Origin: Synanceia verrucosa
Taxonomy: Eukaryota; Chordata; Actinopteri; Perciformes; Synanceiidae
Reading direction: 5' to 3'
DNA length: 64,000 nt
NCBI GenBank assembly: GCA_029721515.1
Contig: CM056552.1
Location: forward strand, 28,658,392-28,722,391
Positions 9,905-20,210 of this stretch are shown here, one piece after another. Every line of letters starts with the position of its first letter. The stretch's first letter is position 1. Both the position numbers and the translations under genes were made by a program. The notes under the pieces were generated by a model that did not search any database, had not been told where the DNA came from, and saw nothing but the letters and a program-made list of their open reading frames with translations.

Positions 9905-10430
9905 AGAGCATCATCAAAGCTGGAGGTAATGGATTCTGAGCAACACGTCTTCCTCCCCACCACGCCAAAACAGATGGAGCATAGCAGCATGTCCTCCTTT
10001 CCACCATACCAACCAGAAGAATCCTGGCAGCATGCAATTCCTCATCCACCATGCCAATGGATGGAGCATGGGCAGTGTGCCCTCCTCTCCACAAACCAAC
10101 CAGATGAAGTCTGGGCAACACGTCCTCCTATCCACCACACCAAACATGAGAAGTCTCAACAAGATGTCCTCGTCACCACTACGTCAGGTCTGCACAACCA
10201 CTGCTCCACCAGGCAAACTGGACCCATGGATGCTTGTGAAATGAGAACGCACAGGGACTACGAGACACAAAACTTATTTGCAATATGTGTTAAAGGGAGG
10301 CAGAGGAAACCTCTTCTCCACTGCTCTAACAGATACAACCTGAGCAGCATCGCCTCCTCTCCATCTCATCAAACAGATGAAGCCTGGATTACACCACCTC
10401 CTTCCCAATGAGTAGCCTCAGCTCACGAAC
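9905..10430 (-). repeat. about 44-bp tandem repeat in the L2 3' region
   Basis: On the plus strand a unit like CAGATGGAGCAT...CATGTCCTCC...CCACCA...CCAA recurs roughly every 42-45 bp, at least six times between 9930 and 10200 and about twice more near 10320-10420. Units differ by substitutions. Fewer, related units occur at the same position in the other two L2 copies, so the array belongs to the element, not to the site. Confidence 0.7.
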
Positions 10431-10876
10431 ATCTGGGAGGTCAAAAAGCACAGCAGCACTGTGCAGCACTCCAGGGAAGAAGGCAAGTTAGTAAAATTAC
10501 TTAATGGAGACATTCAAATGAAGAAGAAGAGAAGCTCAGTGTGTCAGAGTAAGTCCTCCAGCAGGCTAGATCTATGGCAGCATAACTAAGGACTGATCTA
10601 AGACAGCCTGAGTCAGCCTTAGAGGTCCAAGGATTTTAACTTCTATTCTAGATTTTACAGGGAGCCAGTGCAGAGAGGCTAACACAGGAGAAATATGGTC
10701 TCTTGATAATAATGAACTGCAATAGTCCAGCCTATATGTGACAAATGCATGGACTATTTTTCTGCATCGTATTGAGTAAGAATATGCCTGATTTTTGCGA
10801 TGTTGTAAACGTTGAAGGACATGTCCTGGTCTAAAATTACTCCTAGATTCCTTACAGTGGTGCTAGAGGCTGGCAT

Positions 10877-11449
10877 CTAGAGTAAATAAATCATTAGATA
10901 ATTTATTTCTGAGTTTTTTGGGTCAATTAGACTCAGTTTGTCTGAAGTTTTTATGTCTCTAAGGCATGCTTGTAGTTTAGCTAACTGGCTGGTTTCTTCT
11001 GGCCTGTGATTTCTAATAACATTGCCTAAAGGAAGCAGATATAAAGTGAATAGAATTGGCCCAAGCACAGAACTTTGAGGAACTCCAAGACTAACTTTGG
11101 AGTGCATGGAGGACTCATCATTAAAATGTAAAAAAAAACATCATGTCAACATGTACAAACTGGGATCAATCTCACAGAACTTAAACCTGTTTTATTGCAG
11201 TTCCTCTGATGCCAATTAAATGTTCTAATCTCTGTAATCATCTGTAAGCATATTGTGGTCAATAGTGTCGAAAGCAGCACTAAGATCTAACAAGACAAGT
11301 ACAGAGACAAGTCCGTTGTCTGATGCAATTAGCAGGTCATTAGTAATTTTCACCAGAGCTGTCTCGGTGCTGTTATATTTTCTAAATCCTGACTGAAAAT
11401 CCTCAAATAGATTATTGTTCTGGAGGAAGTCACACAGCTGACTGCACAC
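10877..11449 (-). pseudogene. L2 reverse transcriptase fragments
   Basis: The frame 11449-11225 reads SQLCDFLQNNNLFEDFQSGF, then STETALVKITNDLL and LDLSAAFDTIDHN, the finger and palm blocks of a LINE reverse transcriptase with the first catalytic Asp (AAFDTIDH). The frame 11107-10877 gives GVPQSSVLGPILFTLYLLPL and then jumps to a later part. The YxDD block is deleted or badly damaged. The enzyme would copy element RNA at a nicked target, but this copy cannot be functional. Confidence 0.8.
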
Positions 11450-11639
11450 TGCTTTCTCAAGGATCTTAAAAAGAAAGGGAAGGTTGGATATTGGTCTATA
11501 GTTGGCTAAAACCTCTGGATCAAGAGTGGGCTTCTTCAGAAGAGGTTTGATTACAGCTACTTCAAATGACTGAGGTACATAGCCTGACTGGTAGTTATTA
11601 GTCAGAGTCAGGTAATAGTCTTAGTAGTTTTCCCTTGCT

Positions 11640-12130
11640 TGTCAAGTGGTCTTTTGTTTGCACTTTGTTTAAAATATTTTTTTTATTTTGAAAACCAGCT
11701 GTGAATCGTGCTTTTGAGTTCAGTCTTGCAAGTCTGAGTTCGTCCAGAACAAACATGAACCCAGCCGACTCTAGTCAGCTCAAGGAGCTCATCAGCTCAT
11801 GCAGTAGCAGACTGGCACAGGCAGACAGCCACAATGAGGAGGGACGTAGCCAGTCTGTCTTCTCGTCAGGATGACTTTGAAGCTTCAGTCATACCACAAG
11901 CCAACCACCTGTTTCAACAGATGGAAGACCTCCAGACCTACCTGCATGCTGCACCTCCTGCTCTAGTCATGTCAGCAGAGGGCTCTGCTCATGCCGCAGT
12001 CATGCTGGAGAAATTCACTAGCGACTCTGAGCTTTGCAGAATGTTCCTGGTTCCGTGTGAGCTGACTCGGGGATCTTCACAGAGGAACTGAAGAAGATCT
12101 TAGACCACACCAGACCAGCATGGGAAGGAG
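11640..12130 (+). pseudogene. Ty3/Gypsy 5' leader and gag fragment
   Basis: After a T-rich leader, ATG 11755 starts NPADSSQLKELISS, the typical beginning of a fish Gypsy gag. A frameshift near 11830 moves it to the frame 11834-12091, which ends EKFTSDSELCRMFLVPCELT, the conserved gag block around the PEKFxGDPxxCRxFL motif. No pol follows. The sequence before the ATG may be the end of an LTR. Confidence 0.5.
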
Positions 12131-12864
12131 CATGGGTTCAGATAGGATAATATGAGATGAACTTTTATTTGTCCCACCAACGGGGAAATTTACATGTTAT
12201 AGAAGTAAGTGGCTAGTGCAACAGCATAAGGGCCTACAGTAAGAGCCATTTGATTTTTCCCATGTTTCCCATGTTTTCATGACTGACTGGTCCATTACAG
12301 TCTGTCCCTGGTCCGTGCCGATAATGTATCTCCCGCAATGACATAGTCAATGCAGCCCTGACTGGTGACGCCCATTAGCAGCCTATGTGATTTTCCCCTG
12401 TCTCAGCCAAGTCTCACATCATAACTACATTGGTACAATACACAGTAGAAAATGGAACCATATTCTGCTATATTGTTTCAATAGAACTGCAGCCATGTCA
12501 CGTGACTTTTAATTTTTGGTTGAAATCAAATAAATTGGCTGCATCGCTTTCATTCTCCATGTAAATTGTTATATTTAAAGATACGTTCTGAATTAAAAAT
12601 GCGCTTTACAAGGCAAAGTTTCCACAGAAAGGACTTTGTTTACAACAACAAAAGCTGCATATGGGAAAGATTTCCCGGCGAAGGTGCTCACTACTCATAT
12701 TCAATGAAAAAATGGGCTTATATAAGACCATCACAGAATATTTTGCTCCACTGTCAGGAAAAATTTTGGGTCTGGTCATTGCTTTTTCCAATTATCCAAA
12801 GCATGTCACTGTGATTAGTTGTATCAGTGACTGCGCAGAGCCCCGGCAGGCACATTATCTGTCT
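12131..12864. other. unassigned, with a LINE 3' tail at 12155-12200
   Basis: AACTTTTATTTGTCCCACCA and GGGGAAATTTACATG is the reverse-oriented terminal motif of a fish LINE. The rest to 12864 shows no gene. The frames at 12566-13041 carry no motif. Confidence 0.4.
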
Positions 12865-12868
12865 TTAA

Positions 12869-14193
12869 AGGTCACATATTATGCACTTTTTCTGCAATTT
12901 TATACAGGTCTCAGACGTCCAACAATATTGTATTCAAAGTGTATTAGCCCAAACTCAGCCCTGGTCCTGAACTGCAGCCAGTTAAAAATCACTCTATTGA
13001 TCTCTGCTGAGAACAGACTGTTTCTGTGTCTGTACCTTTAAATGTTCATGAGCTGTGTCTCTCTTTCTCTCTCTCCCCTTACCGTGTGCTTCTGTTTACT
13101 TCTAGATGAGTACTGGCACTGGCTAAAGAGACTACCGTTAACAGTAGTCAGTCACCCAAATTACAAATAAGTGTATAACATTAGCTTCAAATGAGCCTTG
13201 TGCTCACAGAGCTTATGTTGAATGTCTCCTGATATTAAACACTCAAGGACACAAACATTAGCAAAGCAGTCCTCCGGAGCACGGCTAGCTGAGGATTGCT
13301 TCGTAAACACTGGCCCATACAAATTATGCTTGTCTACACAGCTGAAGATGAAGCATGGATCTGCACCGTCTGGGACACAGCTACAAACTTGGAGCTGTAA
13401 GTTATTCCATTTTGTGTTGCTTTACTGTGTAGCTCTACTTAGCATAACAGCCTGTAAACATGTCCCGGAGGGTAGCTGCGGTGCTAGCATTACAGGGACA
13501 TGTTTACACTGCAGCTACCCTGCGGAGGTACCGGTAGTTCCGGTAGCTGAAGTGTAAACGTTACAGGGACATGTTTACAGGCTATCATGCTAAGTAGAGC
13601 TACACAGTAAAGCAAAACAAAATGAAATAACTTACAGCTCCACGTTTGTAGTTGTGTCCCAGACAGTTGGTGCAGATCCATGCTTCATCTTCAGCTGGTT
13701 AGTGAAGCCTGCTTTGTGAGATGATGAACACACACATGCTAAACTTCAGGAAGCTCTCTTGCTACTTTTCCATCTAAAATAAATCGATCCATTGGGTCTT
13801 CAGAGGACGAACAGAGTAAAAATAGCCTCCTGTGCTCGTTGAAGCAGCCAACGCACAAAGCAGCTGCTGTGCTTTACTCCTAACTTTGTCAGGTGTGTTT
13901 GAGAAAGTTAGTGAGGAGAAACAATGGCGGCTGGCCGCTCGGTAACTAGAAGAGGGCTCATATTGGGAGCGGCTCAAAGGCAAAGGTGTCCTCTACTGGA
14001 GGGAGGGACATTTCACCGTTCTATGTCAGTAGGTGAAAACTCGTCTGTTTCAGCACACATTAGCTAAGAAGAGGAGCAAGCAGGGGAAGGAGGTGACAGA
14101 CTTTTTTCACTGCTGGGGCCTCATTCACAGACTATGGGGACACATCACTGTTAGAACACCTTCAGAAAGTGAGTTTTGCATAATAGTTAACCT
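12869..14193. mobile_element. TTAA-flanked foldback DNA transposon
   Basis: The ends are AGGTCACATATTATGCA and, reverse-complemented, AGGTTAACTATTATGCA, each directly flanked by TTAA (12865-12868 and 14194-14197). TTAA targets are used by piggyBac and Kolobok elements. The 1.3-kb interior has no transposase but holds a long internal inverted repeat (13341-13700). It is non-autonomous, and I cannot choose the superfamily from the ends alone. Confidence 0.6.
13341..13700. repeat. long internal inverted repeat (hairpin)
   Basis: The left arm, about 13341-13475, contains GAAGCATGGATCTGCACC, GGAGCTGTAAGTTATT and TGTAGCTCTACTTAGCAT. The same text occurs in reverse complement at about 13565-13700. 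The loop holds two further copies of an ACAGGGACATGTTTACA motif. Because of the symmetry, both strands translate to nearly the same peptide (QTWSCKLFHFVLLYC), which is not evidence of a gene. Confidence 0.85.
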
Positions 14194-14644
14194 TTAACTA
14201 AGCATTATAAAGTTCAAAAACTATTTTTATTTCCCAAATAACACCAGAAGTTAGCATGAAACCATGGTAGTATGTAGTACTTCCGAACAACCAGACTTCC
14301 TCTTTCCGACTGTTACACACTGTCATTTGCAACTGCACTGTAACTGTCAGACGTTTATATTTCTATTTTTCTTTTAACCTTATTGTCAAAAATTGCACCA
14401 AATCAACAACTCACTTTTGGACAGACGAGGAGACAGAGTTTATTATTTACTGTTGTTGTTAAGTAGCCGTCAACCGGAAGCAGTTCTAACACCACTTGTT
14501 GAAAAGGCTACAGGGTGACCTAGCCAGGTTGCTGACCATTATCTGATATAAACGAACTCCGTGTGCACATAGATTTTGGGAAAGACCACTCGCCGAGATG
14601 CAACATCGGATTTGACAAAATCCAGTGTGTTTTGTCACAGCCTT
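14194..14644. other. unassigned spacer
   Basis: No motif-bearing frame or repeat boundary recognised. Confidence 0.35.
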
Positions 14645-15005
14645 TTCTGCCTCCCTCTTTCTTCTCCATGTTTAGCAGGGTGAGCCGTCAGAAGTAACAC
14701 TGGAAGTGGTATTTTTGGCTGCATTTTCTCTAACATTGTTTCCTACAGAACAGATTCCCCTGCTAACTCTTTGTTTCTACAGAAGAGTGTGCTGGTTATT
14801 TACAGTAATAGTGAGGAGGAGGGAGGGACAGAGGGGGACGTGAGCAGGATGAGACATGAAGGCATATGATTGGTTCTTCCTGAGTGTAAGTGGATTTTCC
14901 TTCCTTTTTCTGAACAGATAATGTATTAACTACTCTCAGGGTGGAAGGACCATTTCACCCAGTAGAAAAAAAGTGCTTCTGAACTGAATGACAGACTATA
15001 ACTTT
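14645..15005 (+). repeat. dispersed repeat ending in ACTATAACTTTAA
   Basis: The segment from GTATTTTTGGCTGCATTTTC through GTGAGCAGGATGAGACATGA to CCATTTCACCCAGTAGAA and CAGACTATAACTTTAA recurs at 30027-30313 and 39150-39440. A shorter piece is at 24640-24725. No coding capacity. It is probably part of a DNA transposon, family not identified. Confidence 0.6.
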
Positions 15006-15389
15006 AAGCTATACTTTCATTACAAGCATGTTGTTTAGTGTGCCCTACCTCATGAAACAGTAATTAGTGGCTGCATTAAACTTGTGATAGATTATAGTAG
15101 GCCTGGTTAGTAAAGTCTTTTAAGCAACAGCAACAGAAAAATTCAGTTTTCAGTCATCTCAACATTGCAGGTATTTAATATTGTCTATTGCAAAGCAGGG
15201 CCTATGTCTTTATAACACTTAAGTCCACGGTGTTTCATTGCAAGAGTCACATTTCTTTTTTTAAATATTTATTTTTGAGCAAGTTTGGCTTTGTTTAACA
15301 GTAGCTGGTACAGAGGTTGGCAGAAAACTGGGAGAGAGGAGTGAGGGTCAAAAACCCAAGGCAAGAATTGAACCATGTTTCAGGAATTG
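15006..15389. other. unassigned spacer left of the Harbinger fragment
   Basis: No gene. The part from about 15290 may still belong to the degraded transposase on its right. Confidence 0.35.
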
Positions 15390-15960
15390 TGAGATGTGCA
15401 GGAACTACAAGACTACCAAAATAAAGAGTAGGCAATTGTTTGCTCCTGGCAGCCTGACAGATTGTTGCCTTGGAAACAGGCTTAGCGTCACTAAATGTTA
15501 AACTATGGTTGCTAAAAAGACTGAAGTGCAACAAAAAGAACGTATTCCAAAATGACAGCATATGAACGATGTGTTATATGAACGATACAGGCTAAGAATA
15601 TTGTTCACATAAATGATTGATTGTACAGAAAAACAGAAATAAACATAATGATAAACTATCCAGCGGGGTCTGATAACACTCTCCCCACGGAGATTTCTGC
15701 TGAATAGTTGTGCTTCAGTATCAACTGGCTGATTCAGAAAAGGACACACCATGTCTGACAGCTCCTTCAGTCTGCAGGGTTCAGCTAAAAAGGAGAAGAA
15801 ACTCTGGGTTAGTTGAAGAAAACCTGCCAGTGAGCAGGTTTTGTTCACGGAGCATGTTGCCTGGGTAATTGGCCCAGATTGAAGCTGAACCGGCTTTGTG
15901 AAAGCGAAATGTTTCCTTCATCTCTGAATCAACATACTCAGAGTTTACACAAAACCTTCT
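15390..15960 (-). pseudogene. HARBI1-like transposase remnant
   Basis: On the minus strand, frames from about 15785 read CPFLNQPVDTEAQLFSRNL and RGESVIRPR, then FSVQSIIYVNNIL, and in a shifted frame SDAKPVSKATICQAAR. This order matches the N-terminal half of PIF/Harbinger nucleases (FxDxPVDxxAQ..RRxLRRERVIRxR, then the helix-turn-helix region SKATVCRAVR). Stops and shifts separate the blocks and no DDE residues are visible. It is a different, more decayed lineage from the fragment at 6152. Confidence 0.5.
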
Positions 15961-16167
15961 TTCTGGAATGGATCCCTGTGTAGCCGGTTCTTTCGCCGGA
16001 AGCGCATCACTTGCGCAGGTCTGGGTTTACCCCGCAATTTTTGGGTTGTCACATTGTCACAATTAACGATGCAGCAAATAAAAAATGTCCCAGAGTAAAA
16101 GTATCAAACTCATCAAAAATATGTAGTGAAGTAAAAGTGGAAGCACTGTAGGAGAAAAAAACACAGT
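15961..16167. other. spacer before the SINE
   Basis: No gene recognised. Confidence 0.35.
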
Positions 16168-16180
16168 CAATCTGGATCTA

Positions 16181-16526
16181 TCCATCCATTTTCTACCGCT
16201 TATCCTCATAGGGTCACGGGGGGGCTGGAGCCTATCCCAGCTTTCTTAGGGCGGAAGGGAGGGTACACCCTGGACAAGTCTCCAGTTCATCAGAGGACAC
16301 ATAGAGACAGACCACCTCTCACACTCACTTTCACACCTACGGACAATTTAAATTGGCCAATTAACCTAGGAGGAAGCCGGAGTACCCGGAGTACCCGGAA
16401 AGAACCCACGCAGACACAGGGAGAACATGCAAACTCCACACAGAAAGGCCCCGGGCCCGGGTTTTTGAGCCTGGTACCTTTTTACTGTGAGGCGACAGTG
16501 CTAATCACTGCACCATTATGCCGCCC
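16181..16526 (-). mobile_element. tRNA-derived SINE with 13-bp target duplication
   Basis: In reverse orientation this is the same SINE as at 32184 and 33230. The tail TCCATCCATTTTCTACCGC lies on the left and the tRNA-like head (GTGCAGTGATTAGCAC) on the right. It is flanked by CAATCTGGATCTA at 16168-16180 and 16527-16539, a perfect target-site duplication as expected from LINE-driven insertion. The B-box region is mutated (GGCTCAAAAACCC). Confidence 0.85.
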
Positions 16527-16539
16527 CAATCTGGATCTA

Positions 16540-17028
16540 ATGTCCAACTAATATCTAATCTATCCCAGTCATTTTTGGAAGAATCATCATTTGTAGTAAG
16601 CTATAATAGGCTATACAGTCAATGACTGTATGCCTCCTGGCATTTGGCAGCTTCATTTGTTTAACTTGCTTAATATGCATTTTTGTCTCTAAACTGAATG
16701 ACTGTAGGCTATGTTTTTTGTGAGAGAAGAGCCATCTCATGGCAATACTCAACTGTGTGGAAGTCACACAGCAGTTGCCGGGCGTGCGGCTGGAACGGGA
16801 AAAATTCAGTGGCTCCCACTGTATATAAAAAAAGTATAGAACATCAGTAAACAAAAACATTGAGCGGGAAAATAAATGCTTTAATTAAATATAACTAGTC
16901 GACTGTGGAAACGATCAAACATCAATAGCAGTAGGCACATGAAGGGGGTGCAGCAGCTGGGTTTGGGTAGGGGGCGGGGTAGCTGACTGATCAAATACTG
17001 TATATTGAAGAAAATGTTCAAGTTCTTA
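16540..17028. other. unassigned spacer
   Basis: Frame 16555-16860 on the minus strand has no recognisable motif. Confidence 0.35.
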
Positions 17029-17703
17029 AGGCCAATTTATAGTACTCCGTAAAGTGAGAGAGCCCTCTCCGTCGCCGGAGAGCCTGACGGAGAGCCTCTC
17101 CGTCGTCTCCGGGCGCAGGAATTTTTTTTTAACTGTCCATCAATCCGTCAAGGGAAGACGGAGACGACAAGGGCTGTGATTGGTCCTCTAGTTACACCCT
17201 GCTGTGAAATGCAGCCCCTCTCCCGACACAGAAACAGACAGACAGGTCTCCTCTGCAGCAGCGCGGACAGAACAGGAACTAAAGTATCGATTATCCTTGT
17301 GAAAGGCAAATCAAACACATTCAACCTGCTCAAAAAATCTATTTAATTCATTCAGTAATTATGGCTGGGGTATATTTACACAGAACATCCCGAAAGTTGT
17401 TGGTTTGCGTTCGCTATTATCCGATTTTGTGTTGAAAAGAAAGAGGAAGAGGAGTTTTAAAGATTGAAAGCAATCGATGTTGTTCTCTTCTATCTCCCTC
17501 ACAAATAATTAAATCATAAAATAGTATTTTCTCCTGCTTTTATCTGCGATATTAAGGCGAATTGCTTCACTTTCCGAGGGGGTGCATTTCAGCGCAGGGC
17601 TGCACAACACGCATCATGACGGAGAAGTGCGAGGGCTCGAGGGGTCTCCGTAGCTACGGAGTCGGATGACGGATTACGCAGACGGAGAAGTATATTCCAG
17701 CCT
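17029..17703 (-). mobile_element. Harbinger-like MITE, copy 2
   Basis: 675 bp. The ends are AGGCCAATTTATAGTACTCCG and, reverse-complemented, AGGCTGGAATATACTTCTCC, flanked on both sides by TTA (17026-17028, 17704-17706). It is the reverse-oriented counterpart of 6499-7108. Shared internal text includes GACGGAGACGACAAGGGCTG and GATGCGTGTTGTGCAGC in reverse complement. The TTA duplication supports PIF/Harbinger mobilisation. Confidence 0.75.
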
Positions 17704-17714
17704 TTAGCCCACAT

Positions 17715-18235
17715 CAAATTCTCCTAAGGGCTGGGTTCCAGGTTCTTTGTACCCAGAGATGGTTGTCAAGCCCCTCCAGACTCAGTTGACATTGTTCTGC
17801 TGCAGCTGATCCTCCATCTTCTTCCTTGTTCTGAAGCGGTTGCTGTCCAGTTCTTGACTCTCAGCAAGGACAGTGGCTAGGCAGAGCCAACCTGAGTAGA
17901 GACATTTTCAGATGGCCTAACCAATGCCATCCTGGACCATCTAGCACCCCAAGAATACCTGAGGACTTGGACTCACTCATTGCCATGGAGATCTAGATGG
18001 ACAACCAGTTGAGGGACCGCCAGAAGATGGTAGGGCTTCTCCAGGGCCTGTTTGGGGATGCCTCGCCCCACCTGACCCCAAGAAAGAACTGATGCAAATG
18101 GGCTGGACCAAGATCACCACAGAAGAATGACAGAGACGCCTTCAAAAGGGGTTCTGCTTTTACTGAGTTCGGACATTGCCGAGTCAAAGGCCCAGAAGAC
18201 CGCATGCTGAGGTCCTGAAAAAGAAGGGTCAACAC
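17715..18235 (+). pseudogene. Ty3/Gypsy gag remnant with decayed zinc knuckle
   Basis: Plus-strand frames give GLTNAILDHLAPQEYLRTL, then MDNQLRDRQKMVGLLQGLFG and LTPKKELMQMGWTKI. This is the C-terminal part of a fish Gypsy gag, where the block LIxLAIxxDNRLRERR is followed by a CCHC knuckle. The knuckle survives only as GFCFY with stops and shifts. No pol follows. Confidence 0.5.
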
Positions 18236-18241
18236 TGCAAA

Positions 18242-18960
18242 CTACCTTTTACACTTGCTTGTAATCACACTTAAATATACCAACATCTGACAGAAAGATC
18301 TAAAAACACTGAAGCAGCAAACTTTGTGAAAACCAAAATGTGTGTCTTTCTCAAAACCTTTGGTCATGGCTGTACAATAGTTTATTTCATCCTTTCCTGC
18401 AGTTGCTTTTCCAGCATTTTTCAATGCATTATTCAGTTCTGTCAATGAAAACTTCACTGTTTTCTAATAATGTTTTTTTCCACGTTCTCTCTCTTTGTTA
18501 CTCAAATTTCCTGTGCTGTATACCTTAGCACCCACGACCCTATGAGGATAAGCGGTAGATAATGGATGGATGGATGGATATACCTTAGCAAAGGTTTGTG
18601 CCATTACTTCAATATTTTCTCCTCCATTATCCTCTTTTTTAAAGTCCCCTTCATTTATCATAATTGGTTATCTATATTCTTTCCTACTACTTGATATTCA
18701 TTTGCTCATACCCCTCACTCTTTCCAGTGGTGTATTCCCACCAAGTTATTCACAATACCTTCTCCAGTACTGTCGTTTTCCCCCAGTACCTTAAATGACT
18801 TGTTTCAGGCTTTTACTGCCTCAATAGATTCACTTGTCCATCATGGTACAATGTTTTTCTTCTGTTCCTTGGAATGGATCTATCTGCTGCTTCTACACAT
18901 TTCATTATTCAGTTCATTCATTGACTGATTTACATTTATTACACTCAATTTACCCACTCA
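18242..18960 (-). pseudogene. jockey-like LINE fragment, linker and start of reverse transcriptase
   Basis: On the minus strand, before and after a small SINE insert, the text reads MINEGDFKKEDNGGENIEVM, then AQTFAKVYS, then FSLTELNNALKNAGKATAGK followed by DEI. The last block is the conserved entry to the reverse transcriptase of a fish jockey/I-type LINE (ELxxALxxxGKTxPGKDEI). The catalytic palm is absent. Another LINE starts right next to it at 18976, so the rest was probably displaced. Confidence 0.55.
18531..18578 (+). mobile_element. 5'-truncated SINE tail, 12-bp target duplication
   Basis: CCCACGACCCTATGAGGATA, AGCGGTAGATAATGG and then TGGA repeats form the 3' 48 bp of the same SINE. 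It is flanked by TATACCTTAGCA at 18519-18530 and 18579-18590. The short length is ordinary 5' truncation at insertion. Confidence 0.85.
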
Positions 18961-19001
18961 CTCAGTATTCTTAGACTTTGACAGACTTTATTGTCATATT
19001 G

Positions 19002-20210
19002 TCATTCTGTATGCAGCAGGTGTATACAGAACGAGATTTCGTTGCATAGGTCACAGTGTACAGAAAAAGATGAGGTAGAGACATTATATGTATATATATA
19101 TGTATGTATATGTATATGTATATGTATATACATATACATACGTATATATATGTATATACATATACATACATATACATACGTATGTATATGTATGTATATA
19201 TATATATATTTGATGACTGCAGCCATGCGTCTTGGCATGCTCTCCACCAGCTTCTGACATTGTTCTGCTGTCACAGCAGCCCATTCCTGTTGGACAAATT
19301 CAAACAAATTTTCTTTGTTTTTTGGCTTGTGGTTCTCCATTTTGAGTTTGATGATTTTCCACAGGTTTTCAATTGGATTAAGATCTGGTGATTGAGCAGG
19401 CCAAGGCATGGTGCGAATGTTGTGGTTCTCCATCCAGGCTTTAACTGACCTTGCCGTGTGGCAAGGGGCATTGTCTTGTTGGAAAATCCAGTCATTCGAG
19501 GCAGGAAAGAGTTTTCCAGCTGATGGAAGAAGACTGTTTTCAAGGGTAGTCCTGTACTTGACCTGGTTCATTCGGCCTTCACACAATTGCATTTGCCCTG
19601 TTCCACTCAGACTGAAACAACCCCAGATCATGACTGATCCACCCCCATGTTTTACTGTAGGGGCAAGACAGTCTGGGTTGTAAGCTTCTCCAGGCTTCCT
19701 CCTAACCAGTAAGTTGGCTGGAGTGGGCATCAATTCAAAATTGGATTCATCACTGAAGAGAACCTTAGCCCAATCATCAACAGTCCAATCCTTGTGGTCT
19801 CGAGCAAAGAGTAACCGGGCCTTCCTCTGCCTTTCATTGATGAAGGGCTTCTTGCGTGCTCTGTGTGACTTCAAACCAGCTTCAACAAGTCGGTTTCGAA
19901 CTGTCCTTGCCGAGCAAGTCACATTTCTCGACAGTGCCCACTCATTTTTAAGGTCCCTGGAGGTCTGACGACGATTCCTGACACAGGAACGGATGAGTGC
20001 ACGGTCATCTCGTGGGGTAGAAAGACGTTTCCTGCCACGGCCAGGTAGCAATTTGGTAGTGCCATGTTCAGCTTGTTTTTTTTTGTTGGAATGAACGGCT
20101 GTCTTGGAGATCTTCAGTTTTTTCGCTACCTGTCTCTCACTCATGCCAATTTCCAGCAGTGCCAAGATGGCTGCCTTTATTGCTTCACATAATTCTTTTG
20201 TTTTAGGCAT
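19002..20210 (-). CDS. Tc1 transposase, open frame with microsatellite-encoded tail
   Basis: ATG at 20210 opens an uninterrupted frame of 402 codons. Residues 1-334 are an apparently complete Tc1 transposase: N-terminal helix-turn-helix (SERQVAKKLKISKTAVH), an AT-hook-like basic stretch (PGRGRKR, about 56-62), and a DDE domain with Asp154 (FSDESNFE), Asp246 (FQQDNAPCH) and Glu281 (NPIENLW), 34 residues between the last two. The enzyme would cut and join at TA sites as a nuclear protein. After AAVIK, where relatives end with a few more residues, the frame continues about 68 residues through the (TATG)n repeat as Tyr/Ile/His/Val/Cys text and then LINE sequence. Activity is possible in principle but not shown. 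Confidence 0.85.
   Translation of the reverse strand: MPKTKELCEAIKAAILALLEIGMSERQVAKKLKISKTAVHSNKKKQAEHGTTKLLPGRGRKRLSTPRDDRALIRSCVRNRRQTSRDLKNEWALSRNVTCSARTVRNRLVEAGLKSHRARKKPFINERQRKARLLFARDHKDWTVDDWAKVLFSDESNFELMPTPANLLVRRKPGEAYNPDCLAPTVKHGGGSVMIWGCFSLSGTGQMQLCEGRMNQVKYRTTLENSLLPSAGKLFPASNDWIFQQDNAPCHTARSVKAWMENHNIRTMPWPAQSPDLNPIENLWKIIKLKMENHKPKNKENLFEFVQQEWAAVTAEQCQKLVESMPRRMAAVIKYIYIYIHIHTYVYVCICIYIYIRMYMYIHIHIHIHTYIYTYNVSTSSFSVHCDLCNEISFCIHLLHTE
19084..19208. repeat. (TATG/TA)n microsatellite
   Basis: Alternating TATATG, TATACA and TATACG units over about 125 bp. It abuts the truncated 3' end of the Tc1 transposase. Similar TA-rich text continues on the other side of the Tc1 at 20492-20520, so the transposon probably landed inside this repeat. 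Confidence 0.9.

Larger units (their letters stand above)
9897..11635 (-). mobile_element. L2-type LINE, 3' half (copy A)
   Basis: Read on the minus strand this shows reverse-transcriptase pieces (10877-11449), then a 3' untranslated region with CTCTTCTTCTTCATTTGAATG and a block of tandem units (9905-10430), ending TTTGATGATGCTCTTCA. The same order is seen at 60223-62165 and 25965-26680. The 5' end is truncated at about 11635 against Gypsy-like sequence. The L2 assignment (CR1/jockey group) is by recognition of the reverse-transcriptase text. Confidence 0.75.

Noticed and set aside
13222..13681. Nearly identical peptides encoded on opposite strands (QTWSCKLFHFVLLYC)
   Set aside because: They result from the inverted repeat in the foldback element, not from duplicated genes.
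18971..19391. Tyr/Ile/His-rich open frames on both strands
   Set aside because: They are translations of the (TATG)n microsatellite. Only the minus-strand Tc1 transposase reading into it is real coding text, and only up to 19209.
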